Source: UBA6049 sp965662345
Lineage (GTDB): Bacteria; Bacteroidota; Bacteroidia; Flavobacteriales_G; Salibacteraceae
Length of the DNA: 64,000 bases
Direction: 5' to 3'
NCBI GenBank assembly: GCA_965662345.1
Contig: CBFIHE010000014.1
Location: 5,441-69,440, forward strand
The position numbers and the translations under genes are program-made. Shown here one piece after another: positions 18,522 through 27,621 of this stretch. The notes under the pieces were generated by a model. It was given only the letters and a program-made list of their open reading frames with translations, was not told where the DNA came from and ran no database searches. The first letter of the stretch is position 1. Every line of letters starts with the position of its first letter.

Positions 18522-18685
18522 AACATTGATATTCTGTGTTTCAAAGCATTTTCTGAAAAACAAACATTATGTGTTGTTTTCAAATGCTCGTTAACCTTTG
18601 TGATGTCACCATTTTCTTGCTCCATCAGCTGCATAATGGTTGCATTTAAACCCGTTAACTTTCTCTTTTTAGTAGCTACGCTCAT
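18512..18685 (-). CDS. 57-residue basic protein, possible small helix-turn-helix protein
   Basis: Too short for most gene finders but well formed: ATG 18685, 57 codons, TAA inside a terminator loop. The sequence starts MSVATKKRKLTGLNATIMQL and continues with a basic, helical pattern (ITKVNEHLKTTHNV, then SENALKHRISML) that resembles two or three helices of a DNA-binding domain. I do not recognise a family. It converges with the REC-AraC regulator gene, ending 12 nt from its stop, and has its own upstream region of about 185 nt shared with the M1 peptidase gene. Evidence for reality is start, composition and terminator; function is a guess. Confidence 0.6.
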   Translation of the reverse strand: MSVATKKRKLTGLNATIMQLMEQENGDITKVNEHLKTTHNVCFSENALKHRISMLSR

Positions 18686-18872
18686 ATCAATCCCTTTGTG
18701 TATGTATCGTTCTAACCCTATTTAGTCTCGAATTACAAATTTCGTCAATTATTCATCTTTTTGCTTGAACATAATACCCAAAAGGTTTCATTATTAGGTA
18801 ATTATAGTTCTCTTGCCTCTAGATCTATTCAACTGCCATGCAGTATAGCCGTATTTTTTGTTAATTCGAATA

Positions 18873-20771
18873 ATGAGAGCATTTTGGTTAAGCATCTTTC
18901 TATCTACGAGTATTAGTCTCTTTGCTCAGCACTCGCATTTTCACGCGCACGATATCTCAAAAACTGAAAAGTTAGCGGCCTATTCTCGCTCTACTTCTAA
19001 TCGTATGCGTGACGTAGACGTGCATTACCATCGCTTTTTATGGAGGCTTAACCCTGAGCTACAGTTTATCAACGGTGATGTTACCACTTACTTCACCCAT
19101 GAGCAGCCTCAACAGCAAATCTCATTTGATCTTCAAGATAACTTAACCGTTTCTGAAGTTTTTAGAGGGAGTGATACACTAAACTTTAGCCACACGAATG
19201 ACATACTTACCATTTTCTATCCAAACACTCGTACTGGATTAGACTCAGTAACTATATCCTATTTCGGTTCTCCGTTTACAGAGGGTTTAGGTACCTTTTC
19301 TATTGATACTACATCCGCTGGAAACCCCGTTTTATGGACCCTTTCGCAACCATATGGTGCAGCAGGCTGGTGGCCATGTAATAATTCTCTTGGCGACCGA
19401 ATAGACTCTATGGACTTATTCATCAATGTTCCCTCTGGTTATACTGTTGCCAGCTTGGGAATACTTCAAAAAAGAGTTGTTCTTGGAGCGACAGAAACCT
19501 TCCACTGGAAACACAAACACTCTATCCCCGCTTATTTGGTTGCCATAGCAGTGGGTGATTACGTTTTAATTGAACAAGATGTGCCTTTGAGAAACGACAC
19601 GTTACTTGTACAGCATTTCTTTTACCCTGAAAGTGTTGAAAAGTACCGATTTGAGTGGGAGCGAATGCCTCAAATGTTGCAACTCTATGATAGTCTTCTT
19701 GGGCCATATCCGTATATGGATGAAAAATACGGACAAGCTGAGTTTACCAGAGGGGGCGGGATGGAGCACAACACCATCAGTTTTATGGCAGATTACTTTC
19801 CTGAGCTGGTCGCACACGAGCTAATACACCATTGGGCGGGAAACAGAATAACGTGTGCATCTTGGCAAGAACTATGGTTAAATGAAGGGGTTACTACTTA
19901 CTTGTCTAGCTTCGTTTATGAAAACTTCTATGACGAAAACTTCTACTCAGATTGGCTTAGAGAAGCGAAAGCTAGAGTATTAGAAAAGCCAAATGGTGTT
20001 GTTTTTGCTCAAGACACAACAGATGTAGAAAAGCTATTTGACTCAAGACTGCGCTATGTAAAGCCCGCACATGTACTTCATATGCTTAGAAGAGAGTTGG
20101 GTGATACAGCTTTTTTTACAGCCATGAAAAACTACTTAAACGACTCTAGTCTAATTAACGGTTTTGCGACTTCAAGCGACTTTATCAGTCACTTTGAATC
20201 TACTTCTGAAAGGAAACTAGATTGGTTTTTCAACCAATGGATAAATAAACCAGGATATCCAATTCTTTCTATTTCGTATCAAACCAAAGGAGGGTTACTA
20301 TTTGTGAATTGGGAGCAAGAAAGCTCCGCAGGCACGAATGACTTATTCGAGTTTACCGTAGAGCTAGGTGTTGGTCAAAACGCAGGCATCAATCTTTACC
20401 CATTGGAAGTCTCTGGAAAAAAAGGACAAGCCGTATTTCATGTGACACCTTTTGTAGACAGCTTATTGATTGATCCTTACAACCATGTTGCGGTTATGAT
20501 TGGAGATATGAATCGCACGTATAGTACCTCCAAACCTCTTATTTTCCCCAACCCCGCAGGAACAGTGTCTACATTAAACATTCCGAACCTAGAGACCCTT
20601 ACTGAGCTTTTTGTTCACTTAGAAACTGGTGCGCTTTTTAAAGTCTTTAAAGGAGAAGGAGGAGACTTCTTACAGATTGATGTCTCTACTTGGCCACAGG
20701 GCAAGTACCTATTAACAGCCAAAAGTAATACTGGTGCAACGTATACTGAGACATTGGTGGTTCAACATTAA
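18873..20771 (+). CDS. Secreted M1-family metallopeptidase with T9SS sorting domain
   Basis: 632 residues from ATG 18873 (a TTG five codons earlier adds nothing to the signal peptide RAFWLSIFLSTSISLFAQ). The N-terminal beta domain (about 45-235) is followed by the zinc-peptidase domain: GGGMEHN is the aminopeptidase exopeptidase motif in variant form, and HELIHH (His315, Glu316, His319) with Glu338 in WLNEG gives the HEXXH-18-E zinc site. The C-terminal 75 residues (from NPAGTVSTLNIPN to GKYLLTAKSNTGATYTETLVVQH in pieces) are a type A sorting domain for type IX secretion. So it should be a cell-surface or released peptidase acting on N-termini of peptides. Confidence 0.9.
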   Translation: MRAFWLSIFLSTSISLFAQHSHFHAHDISKTEKLAAYSRSTSNRMRDVDVHYHRFLWRLNPELQFINGDVTTYFTHEQPQQQISFDLQDNLTVSEVFRGSDTLNFSHTNDILTIFYPNTRTGLDSVTISYFGSPFTEGLGTFSIDTTSAGNPVLWTLSQPYGAAGWWPCNNSLGDRIDSMDLFINVPSGYTVASLGILQKRVVLGATETFHWKHKHSIPAYLVAIAVGDYVLIEQDVPLRNDTLLVQHFFYPESVEKYRFEWERMPQMLQLYDSLLGPYPYMDEKYGQAEFTRGGGMEHNTISFMADYFPELVAHELIHHWAGNRITCASWQELWLNEGVTTYLSSFVYENFYDENFYSDWLREAKARVLEKPNGVVFAQDTTDVEKLFDSRLRYVKPAHVLHMLRRELGDTAFFTAMKNYLNDSSLINGFATSSDFISHFESTSERKLDWFFNQWINKPGYPILSISYQTKGGLLFVNWEQESSAGTNDLFEFTVELGVGQNAGINLYPLEVSGKKGQAVFHVTPFVDSLLIDPYNHVAVMIGDMNRTYSTSKPLIFPNPAGTVSTLNIPNLETLTELFVHLETGALFKVFKGEGGDFLQIDVSTWPQGKYLLTAKSNTGATYTETLVVQH

Positions 20772-20829
20772 TTCTTCTTAGAACAGATAAGGTACAAGAA
20801 CCCTAATCTACTTTTATTGTTGTTCCAAC

Positions 20830-21843
20830 ATGTGCGCCTTACTCTCCATGCGTCCTGAAGGTATTTATTGCAGCGAAGCTGATGTGTTTATAGACCCTTG
20901 GCGACCCGTAGACAAAGCAATAATTACGCACGCTCATGCAGACCACAGTAGATACGGCATGAAGCATTATCTCACCCACCACCACAGTATACCCGTAATA
21001 AAACATCGATTGGGTGCTGATATCTCTGTAGAAGGCAAGAATTACGGAGAAAAAACAATTATAAATGGAGTTGAAATCTCCCTACACCCGGCAGGGCATA
21101 TCATCGGCTCTGCCCAAATAAGGCTTTCTAAAGGGGGAGAAACATGGGTGGTTTCGGGAGATTATAAAACAGCTCCTGATGCAACGTGTACTCCTTTTGA
21201 ACCCGTTAAGTGCCAGCACTTTATTACAGAGTCAACCTTTGGTCTTCCTGTTTTTCAATGGCAAAACGAAGAAGTGGTGTTTCGCCAAATGGAACATTGG
21301 TACCAAAAAAACCATGCAGCGGGTATTACTTCTGTATTACTTGTTTATGCGCTAGGTAAAGCGCAACGCGTTATTCAAGCCCTCAACGGTAAAGTAGGCA
21401 CCCTGTACACCCACGGTGCTGTTGAAAACACTAACGAAGCATTGCGCACTGCGGGTATACACATTCCTCATACAGAAAGAATCACACAAGACACAGTTAT
21501 AAATCAAGTAAAAGGAGGATTTGTATTGGCCCCGCCTTCAGTTCAGAATACTACTTGGTTACGAAAGTTTAAACCGCATAGCCTAGGAGTGGCAAGTGGA
21601 TGGATGGCTATTCGTGGAACCAGAAGAAGAAGAAATCCAGACATAGGTTTTATACTGAGTGATCATGCCGATTGGAAAGGGTTGAACCTTGCTGTTGATG
21701 CAACGGGGGCAGACCACATTTATGTAACGCATGGCTATAGAAATGCTTTGGCCAATTGGTTTGCAGAAAAAGGCAAACATGCCTCTGTTTTAGACACAGA
21801 ATTCATGGGTGAACTCTTTGAAGAAAAGGAGAACGCTAAATGA
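20830..21843 (+). CDS. Ligase-associated DNA exonuclease, metallo-beta-lactamase fold
   Basis: 337 residues. The metallo-beta-lactamase metal site is seen in THAHADHSRYG (about 35-45), HPAGHIIGSAQ, SGDYKTAPD and the C-terminal LSDHADW/THG motifs, as in beta-CASP-like nucleases and the ligase-associated exonuclease family. It overlaps the following ATP-dependent DNA ligase by 4 nt (ATGA). Such genes form a conserved DNA-repair set, often with an Lhr-like helicase and a phosphoesterase, which are missing here. The role is probably end processing before ligation. ATG 20830 gives a short tail before the conserved PEGIYCSEADVFIDPW, so the internal ATG seven codons later (20848) is an alternative start. 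Confidence 0.88.
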   Translation: MCALLSMRPEGIYCSEADVFIDPWRPVDKAIITHAHADHSRYGMKHYLTHHHSIPVIKHRLGADISVEGKNYGEKTIINGVEISLHPAGHIIGSAQIRLSKGGETWVVSGDYKTAPDATCTPFEPVKCQHFITESTFGLPVFQWQNEEVVFRQMEHWYQKNHAAGITSVLLVYALGKAQRVIQALNGKVGTLYTHGAVENTNEALRTAGIHIPHTERITQDTVINQVKGGFVLAPPSVQNTTWLRKFKPHSLGVASGWMAIRGTRRRRNPDIGFILSDHADWKGLNLAVDATGADHIYVTHGYRNALANWFAEKGKHASVLDTEFMGELFEEKENAK

Positions 21844-23423
21844 GGACTTTCGTAAACTTATTTAAAACGCTAGACCAAACTTCTAAATCAACGATTAAAA
21901 TAAAGGCGTTGGTTAACTTCTTTGAGATAGCCTCTAATCAAGATAAGTTGCATGCCATTGCACTACTCAGCGGTAAACGGCCTAAACGCGCCATCTCAAC
22001 AGCACTGCTAAGAGAGTGGACAGCAGAAGCGGCTAATCTTCCGTACTGGCTTTTTGAAGAATCTTACCACGTAGTAGGCGATTTAGCTGAAACTATGGCA
22101 CTGTTGGCGCCAGAGCACAGCGCATCGCATAATTATACACTTCATGATCTAATGAATTCACTTGCTAAAATCACCAATACAAGTGATAAAGAGAAGAAAG
22201 AGTTTGTTCTAAGCATGTGGAATAAGCTAGATAAAGATGAAAAGTTTGTCTTTCATAAACTACTCACTGGCGGTTGGCGCATAGGTGTTTCTCAAAAAAC
22301 CATCACAAAAGCTCTCGCCAAGTATACAGGTGAAGAAGAGGCTATACTTACGCATAGGCTCATGGGTAATTTCAACCCGCTTGAGACAACGTATGAATCT
22401 ATTGTTCTTAATCCAGACCCAAACGAGCAAGCCTCCAAGCCTTATCCGTTTTTCCTCGCCTATCCTGTAGAAGGTGATCCAGAGTTATTCCTGGGTGAGT
22501 GTGATCAATGGCAAATAGAATACAAGTGGGATGGAATCCGCGGACAACTTGTTATGCGAAACAACGAAACCTTTATTTGGAGCAGGGGTGAAGAGTCCGT
22601 AACCCATCAGTTTCCAGAGTTAGCAAATACGCATCAGCACGTGCCTAATGGTACCGTTTTAGATGGCGAAATACTCGTTTGGATCAATGACCAACCTGGA
22701 GATTTTGCGCAACTTCAAAAAAGATTGGGAAGAAAAAGAGTCTCAAAGAAATTACTAGAAACCTACCCTATTTCATTTATGGCTTATGACCTTCTTGAGC
22801 ATGAAGGGAAAGACATAAGAGAAGAGCCGCTCAACAGGCGTAGAGCGATGCTTGAACAAGTTGTGAATAGTTGTTCCTCACCTCAAATCATGCTTTCGCC
22901 ACTGGTTGAGGAGAACACCTGGAAGTCTGTTGCCAAAGCAAGAGAACTTTCAACTGAAAAGCGTAGTGAAGGCTTGATGATAAAGCATATAAATAGCAAG
23001 TACGGTACAGGTAGAAAACGAGGCGATTGGTTCAAGTGGAAGGTAGATCCACTTACTGTAGACGCGGTCATGATTTACGCAATGCGCGGTCACGGAAGAA
23101 GGGCTAACCTCTATACAGACTACACCTTTGCCGTTTGGAATAACGGAGATCTTGTGCCTGTAACCAAAGCATACTCAGGTTTAACCGATGCAGAGTTTAG
23201 GCAGGTAGATGCCTTTGTAAAGAAAAATACCCTAGAGCGATTTGGCCCAGTTAGAAGTGTTAAACCCGAGTTGGTTTTTGAAATTGCCTTTGAAGGTATC
23301 GCTAAATCTACCCGTCATAAAAGCGGAGTTGCTCTTCGCTTTCCGCGTATGGCTAGATGGCGAAAAGACAAACCAGCTGATGAAGCAAACACACTTGATG
23401 ACTTGATGCAATTAATTCATTAA
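21840..23423 (+). CDS. ATP-dependent DNA ligase of the ligase-exonuclease repair set
   Basis: 527 residues. An N-terminal helical DNA-binding domain (about 1-200) is followed by the adenylation domain with motif I YKWDGIRGQ (Lys229 is the AMP acceptor), motif III-like LDGEILVW, motif IV EGLMIKH, motif V DWFKWKVDP, and an OB-fold C-terminal domain ending in FPRMARWRKDKPADEAN (RxDK-type motif VI). It seals nicks using ATP, distinct from the NAD-dependent housekeeping LigA, which is not in this window. Starts inside the last codon of the exonuclease gene, so the two are co-translated. Confidence 0.92.
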   Translation: MRTFVNLFKTLDQTSKSTIKIKALVNFFEIASNQDKLHAIALLSGKRPKRAISTALLREWTAEAANLPYWLFEESYHVVGDLAETMALLAPEHSASHNYTLHDLMNSLAKITNTSDKEKKEFVLSMWNKLDKDEKFVFHKLLTGGWRIGVSQKTITKALAKYTGEEEAILTHRLMGNFNPLETTYESIVLNPDPNEQASKPYPFFLAYPVEGDPELFLGECDQWQIEYKWDGIRGQLVMRNNETFIWSRGEESVTHQFPELANTHQHVPNGTVLDGEILVWINDQPGDFAQLQKRLGRKRVSKKLLETYPISFMAYDLLEHEGKDIREEPLNRRRAMLEQVVNSCSSPQIMLSPLVEENTWKSVAKARELSTEKRSEGLMIKHINSKYGTGRKRGDWFKWKVDPLTVDAVMIYAMRGHGRRANLYTDYTFAVWNNGDLVPVTKAYSGLTDAEFRQVDAFVKKNTLERFGPVRSVKPELVFEIAFEGIAKSTRHKSGVALRFPRMARWRKDKPADEANTLDDLMQLIH

Positions 23424-23497
23424 CCCCATCAAGCATGTTTAACCCATGTTAAGCATATAGGAAGCTTATCTAGAATAATTCCAAGTAATAAAAGCCA

Positions 23498-23632
23498 CAT
23501 AAAACAGGGTTAACCACCAAGGTCACTTATAAATCTGCTTTTATTTTTAATGTGTTCATTTATTGTTTGTTATAAATTTTTATTGACTTTTTTGGTCTTA
23601 GCAATAGCGTAATATTACTCATAAAACAGGGT
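23498..23632 (+). repeat. Direct repeat CATAAAACAGGGT upstream of the PhoX-like gene
   Basis: The 13-mer occurs at 23498-23510 and again at 23620-23632, 122 bp apart, in the 258-nt AT-rich gap before the PhoX-like gene (second copy ends 49 nt before its ATG). Both are on the plus strand. Could be operator half-sites; no TANNTTTG box was found in this gap. Confidence 0.45.
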
Positions 23633-23681
23633 AAAGCTATACCCGTTCATTTGTGTTCAATAAATCACAATAAACCAAGAG

Positions 23682-25544
23682 ATGAAAAAACTTTACGCCT
23701 CAGCATTTGCAATTTTAGGATTTGCAGCAGCTGCCAACAGCCAGTCTTTCCCCATAGAAATAGACGTGACTGGATGGGATACCAATGACTGGGTTCCTTC
23801 AACCATAATCATGCCTCAATCTCCTATTAAGTCACAAGTACTTTTTGTTGGAGGCAACGATATGGTTTCTACCATTAACTACAACGGCCAACAAGTAATG
23901 GAGCCTGCCAAACAATGGCACGACTTCATTGGCTTTACACCAGATAACAGTTCTTCTGACTTAGGTTGGATTTCAGTTAACCACGAGATGATTCAATCCA
24001 ATGACAACATTGGTGATGGTGGTGGTATGACCGTTTTTAAAATTGCAGTGGACCCCACAGCAGACACACTAACCGTTGTTGACCAAACGCTTACAGACGG
24101 CCGCTCAGGTAAATTCTTTAACGTTGACTTCATCAATACCGTTGGTGAAACTGGAATGAACTGTGGTGGTATTACTTCTGATGCTGATGGTAGAATTTGG
24201 ACAGCAGAGGAATGGTTCCGCTCATCTACAAATTCTATCTATGCAGGTGGTGGCGGTGTACGCGATACTGCAGATTGGAATATTTCATCAGACATTTCAG
24301 GAGACTTTGATGGATCTACCGTTCGTAAGTTTGAGAACTTTAACTACATGGTAGAAATAGACCCAAAAGAAGCTGTAGCTCTACGCAAGCAATACAATTG
24401 GGGTCGTCAAGGGTTTGAAGGTGGCGTAGTTATGCCAGATAACCAAACTGTATACTTGGGTGTAGATGCTACTCCGGCTGCATGGTTGAAGTTTATTGCA
24501 GACACTCCAGGCGATTTCACCTCTGGTGATTTGTTCTTTTACAAACATGATGGTTCAGGTAACAAGTGGATTGAGGTAGACAATTCTCAATTGAGCAATA
24601 TGTTGAATCTGAATGACATCACATTCCCAGGCGGTGCAACCATGTACAACCGTGTGGAATGGGTGGCTTATTCCCAATCTACTGGTAAAATTTACTTTAC
24701 AGAAACTGGTCGTGATAGACCTGGTTCTCGTTGGAGAGATGAGCATGCAGCTGGTGGAACTCACTCACCACATCACCTTCAAAGAGCAGTTGCTCAAGGA
24801 ACACATCCAGATTCTTCTGACTACGTTGATTACTACGGTCGTGTTATGGAATTTGATCCTGCAACCGATGAAATGCGTGTATTCTTAGCAGGGGGACCAG
24901 AATTCCACGGTTCTTCTAATGTTGCTTTGGAAAGCTACCCAGAGAAGCACTTGTCTAATCCTGACGGTTTAAACTTCTTCAGACCAGTTATTGACGGTAA
25001 GTTGTTTGAATACATGATTGTAAACGAAGATTTGAACGGTACATCATACGGACGTGTACCTGCTGGTACAAGCAACCGTACTTGTGAGTTGTTCTTGTTA
25101 GATATGAACATAAACAACCCAACGGTGAAGGATTTAATCCGTATAGCTGTAGTTCCAGCAGGAGCAGAGGTAACTGGTGCTATTGGTATTGATAACAACA
25201 CAATCTTATTTAACTCACAGCATCCTAGCACCAACAATCCATACCCATTCAACAATTCATTGACGATGGCCGTAACAGGTTGGGAACAAGCTTTGAGAGA
25301 CGGACTTCTTTCTCCAACAGGCGTTGAAGAAGCACAAGAAGGTATTACATTCAAAATCTTCCCTAACCCAGCTACACGTGAAATTCGTTTTAATACTAAT
25401 ACAGATGTGGCTATCTACAACAATAGTGGTCAACGTGTGAAAGTGGCTCGAAACGTAAACTATGTATTGGTTGAAGACTTGCCAGCAGGATTGTACTTTA
25501 TACAAAACGCAAGCGGTGAAACTTCTAAATTAATAATCAAGTAA
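23682..25544 (+). CDS. Secreted PhoX-like (DUF839) protein with T9SS sorting domain
   Basis: 620 residues. Signal peptide to about residue 20 (AAAANSQ), then a long beta-propeller-like region of the DUF839/PhoX type: WISVNHEMIQSND, GGITSDADGRIWTAEEW, MVEIDPKEAVALRKQYNWGRQGFEGG and YFTETGRDRPGSRW are the recognisable blocks. PhoX enzymes are calcium/iron-dependent alkaline phosphatases; the PhoX-like set also includes proteins without proven activity, so phosphatase function is inference. The last 75 residues (ITFKIFPNPATREIRF to SGETSKLIIK) form a type A sorting domain, indicating export by type IX secretion. A strong terminator lies 37 nt downstream. Confidence 0.82.
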   Translation: MKKLYASAFAILGFAAAANSQSFPIEIDVTGWDTNDWVPSTIIMPQSPIKSQVLFVGGNDMVSTINYNGQQVMEPAKQWHDFIGFTPDNSSSDLGWISVNHEMIQSNDNIGDGGGMTVFKIAVDPTADTLTVVDQTLTDGRSGKFFNVDFINTVGETGMNCGGITSDADGRIWTAEEWFRSSTNSIYAGGGGVRDTADWNISSDISGDFDGSTVRKFENFNYMVEIDPKEAVALRKQYNWGRQGFEGGVVMPDNQTVYLGVDATPAAWLKFIADTPGDFTSGDLFFYKHDGSGNKWIEVDNSQLSNMLNLNDITFPGGATMYNRVEWVAYSQSTGKIYFTETGRDRPGSRWRDEHAAGGTHSPHHLQRAVAQGTHPDSSDYVDYYGRVMEFDPATDEMRVFLAGGPEFHGSSNVALESYPEKHLSNPDGLNFFRPVIDGKLFEYMIVNEDLNGTSYGRVPAGTSNRTCELFLLDMNINNPTVKDLIRIAVVPAGAEVTGAIGIDNNTILFNSQHPSTNNPYPFNNSLTMAVTGWEQALRDGLLSPTGVEEAQEGITFKIFPNPATREIRFNTNTDVAIYNNSGQRVKVARNVNYVLVEDLPAGLYFIQNASGETSKLIIK

Positions 25545-25580
25545 ATTCAGTCTTCTTTGAAGGCATACGGTGAATATGAG

Positions 25581-25607
25581 ACCGGTCGCGTTTTGCGACC
25601 GGTTTTT
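25581..25607 (+). terminator. Rho-independent terminator after the PhoX-like gene
   Basis: Perfect 9-bp stem ACCGGTCGC (25581-25589) / GCGACCGGT (25595-25603) with a 5-nt loop, followed by a T run. It separates the PhoX-like gene from the peroxidase gene, whose start codon is only 15 nt further. Confidence 0.88.
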
Positions 25608-25622
25608 CTAATTCTATACGCC

Positions 25623-27563
25623 ATGAAAAAAGTACTCTTGACATTCATTGCTCTCACCTGTCTTTTTTTACTCTCACCATCTTTTACACCCAAGATTGAA
25701 GAACTCCCCGCACCAACTCTTCACAAAGAATACCTCAACAAGCTTGATGCATTTATAACGCATTGCGAAACGCTCCAAAAAACTGCTGTAGAGGTAAAGA
25801 CGAATAGTTCCTCGGTTGAAGATTTACGTAAACACCTCATCCTCTCTCGAAGTGCCTACAAGGAAATAGAAATATTCTTTGAATACATAGACCAACAAGG
25901 CGCACGTGACTTCATAAACGGGGCTCCTCTGCCAAAGCTAGAGCGTAAAGTTCCAGAACTTGTAGTGCTTCAGCCAAAAGGCTTGCAAGTGTTAGATGAG
26001 CTCATTTTTGATGAGGATCCCAACTTAGATGAAATATGCAAACAAACCAATGCGCTTGTTGACAACATCAACCGCATGAAAACGTTGCATACGGCTTACC
26101 CTTTGCAAGATAGACATGTATTTGAAGCTATGCGTTTTGAAGTAATTCGCATAACCTCATTAGGGTTAACGGGGTTTGATACCCCACTAAGCGGAAATGC
26201 ATTACCCGAAGCACTATTAGCCTTAAGAAGCATAGAAAAAGCATACCAACCCTACTTTTCTATTGTAGAAAAAAACTCATCTAAAGCTCATGAAGTAATT
26301 TCCAGCGCCCTTTCTTTTGGTATTGAAATGCTCAACACATCAAATGGGTTTGACTCATTCGATAGACTCACTTTTACCAAAAATGTATCTGTTCCTTTAT
26401 ACAGAAACCTACTCAAAGCGCAGCGGGCTTTAGGCGTTGAAAACTATTATGAAGTGAGTAATCAACTTAGAGCTATTAACTTTTTAGGTGAAGAGTTTTT
26501 TAGTGATGACTTTCTTAATCCATACTACTACACCGGACTTAAACCAGGAAATGATAACGCTTTGCTTACAGAGCTAGGTAAAACACTGTTTTTTGATCCT
26601 ATTCTTTCCTCAAACAACAAACGCGCTTGCGCCTCTTGCCATAACCCAGACAAAGGCTTCGCTGATGGTGTGGCTAAAAGCATAGCGATGGATTTTGAGG
26701 GTACAGTAAATAGAAATGCTCCTACCCTACTCAATGCTGTTTATTCTGATCGTTTCTTTCATGACTTACGTGCAGAAAACTTAGACCTACAAACAGAGCA
26801 TGTTTTCTACAGTGATAAAGAGTTTGATACTGATATACCTGAAATTCTAGAGAAGTTAAATAGCTCTGCTGAATACAAAGCGCGTTTTGCAGCAGCCTTC
26901 GATAAACAGCAAAAAGATGCATCTATCACCAAGCTCCAGTTGAATTACGCTTTTGCTTCGTATGTTTTGTCGCTTCGTAGTTATAACTCACCTATCGACC
27001 GCTATTTACGTGGTGAATCTATTGAGCTATCGACAAACGTTAAAAACGGTTTTAATCTATTTATGGGCAAAGCCGCTTGTGGTACATGTCACTTTGCACC
27101 TACTTTTAGTGGTTTGGTTCCGCCTCACTTTAATGAAAACGAAAGCGAAGTACTTGGTGTGGCACAAAACCCCTATGACACCCCTTCTGTGGTTGACCCT
27201 GATGGTGGAAGAGCGGCAGCTGGTATTCTCAAAGAAGAGTCAGACATTTATTTAAACTCTTTTAAAACGCCAACGGTACGTAACATTACCCTTACCGCCC
27301 CCTACATGCATAACGGAGCTTATAAAACACTTGAAGATGTTATGCACTTCTACAATGTGGGTGGTGGTTCAGGTATTGGTATTGTCTTAGATAACCAGAC
27401 TTTACCTACAGATTCTTTGGGGCTAAACGAGTCTGAGTTGCAAGACTTGATTGCCTTTATGCAGGCGTTAACAGATACAGTGGGGCTCAGTTCAATTCCT
27501 TCTTCGCTGCCTACTTTTGAGTCTGATGAACTCAACAGTCGAAAGGTAGGAGGAGAATACTAA
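25623..27563 (+). CDS. Di-haem cytochrome c peroxidase (MauG/CCP family) with helical N-terminal domain
   Basis: 646 residues from ATG 25623; the open frame before it only runs through the terminator. Signal peptide to about 22. Residues about 25-300 are an all-helical region with several short paired helices, reminiscent of imelysin-type domains (impression only). The C-terminal part is a bacterial di-haem peroxidase with two c-haem motifs, CASCH (336-340) and CGTCH (486-490), plus NRNAPTLLN, FFHDLRA and the TAPYMHNGAYKTLEDV block with the distal ligand region. It should act in the periplasm or on the surface, reducing peroxide or oxidising a protein partner. No electron-donor cytochrome is adjacent. 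Confidence 0.88.
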   Translation: MKKVLLTFIALTCLFLLSPSFTPKIEELPAPTLHKEYLNKLDAFITHCETLQKTAVEVKTNSSSVEDLRKHLILSRSAYKEIEIFFEYIDQQGARDFINGAPLPKLERKVPELVVLQPKGLQVLDELIFDEDPNLDEICKQTNALVDNINRMKTLHTAYPLQDRHVFEAMRFEVIRITSLGLTGFDTPLSGNALPEALLALRSIEKAYQPYFSIVEKNSSKAHEVISSALSFGIEMLNTSNGFDSFDRLTFTKNVSVPLYRNLLKAQRALGVENYYEVSNQLRAINFLGEEFFSDDFLNPYYYTGLKPGNDNALLTELGKTLFFDPILSSNNKRACASCHNPDKGFADGVAKSIAMDFEGTVNRNAPTLLNAVYSDRFFHDLRAENLDLQTEHVFYSDKEFDTDIPEILEKLNSSAEYKARFAAAFDKQQKDASITKLQLNYAFASYVLSLRSYNSPIDRYLRGESIELSTNVKNGFNLFMGKAACGTCHFAPTFSGLVPPHFNENESEVLGVAQNPYDTPSVVDPDGGRAAAGILKEESDIYLNSFKTPTVRNITLTAPYMHNGAYKTLEDVMHFYNVGGGSGIGIVLDNQTLPTDSLGLNESELQDLIAFMQALTDTVGLSSIPSSLPTFESDELNSRKVGGEY

Positions 27564-27621
27564 TGCGTTTGGTTTTTCTGTTTCTTCCCTATAAAAAGGG
27601 AGATGAGAATCTTGAAATGAA

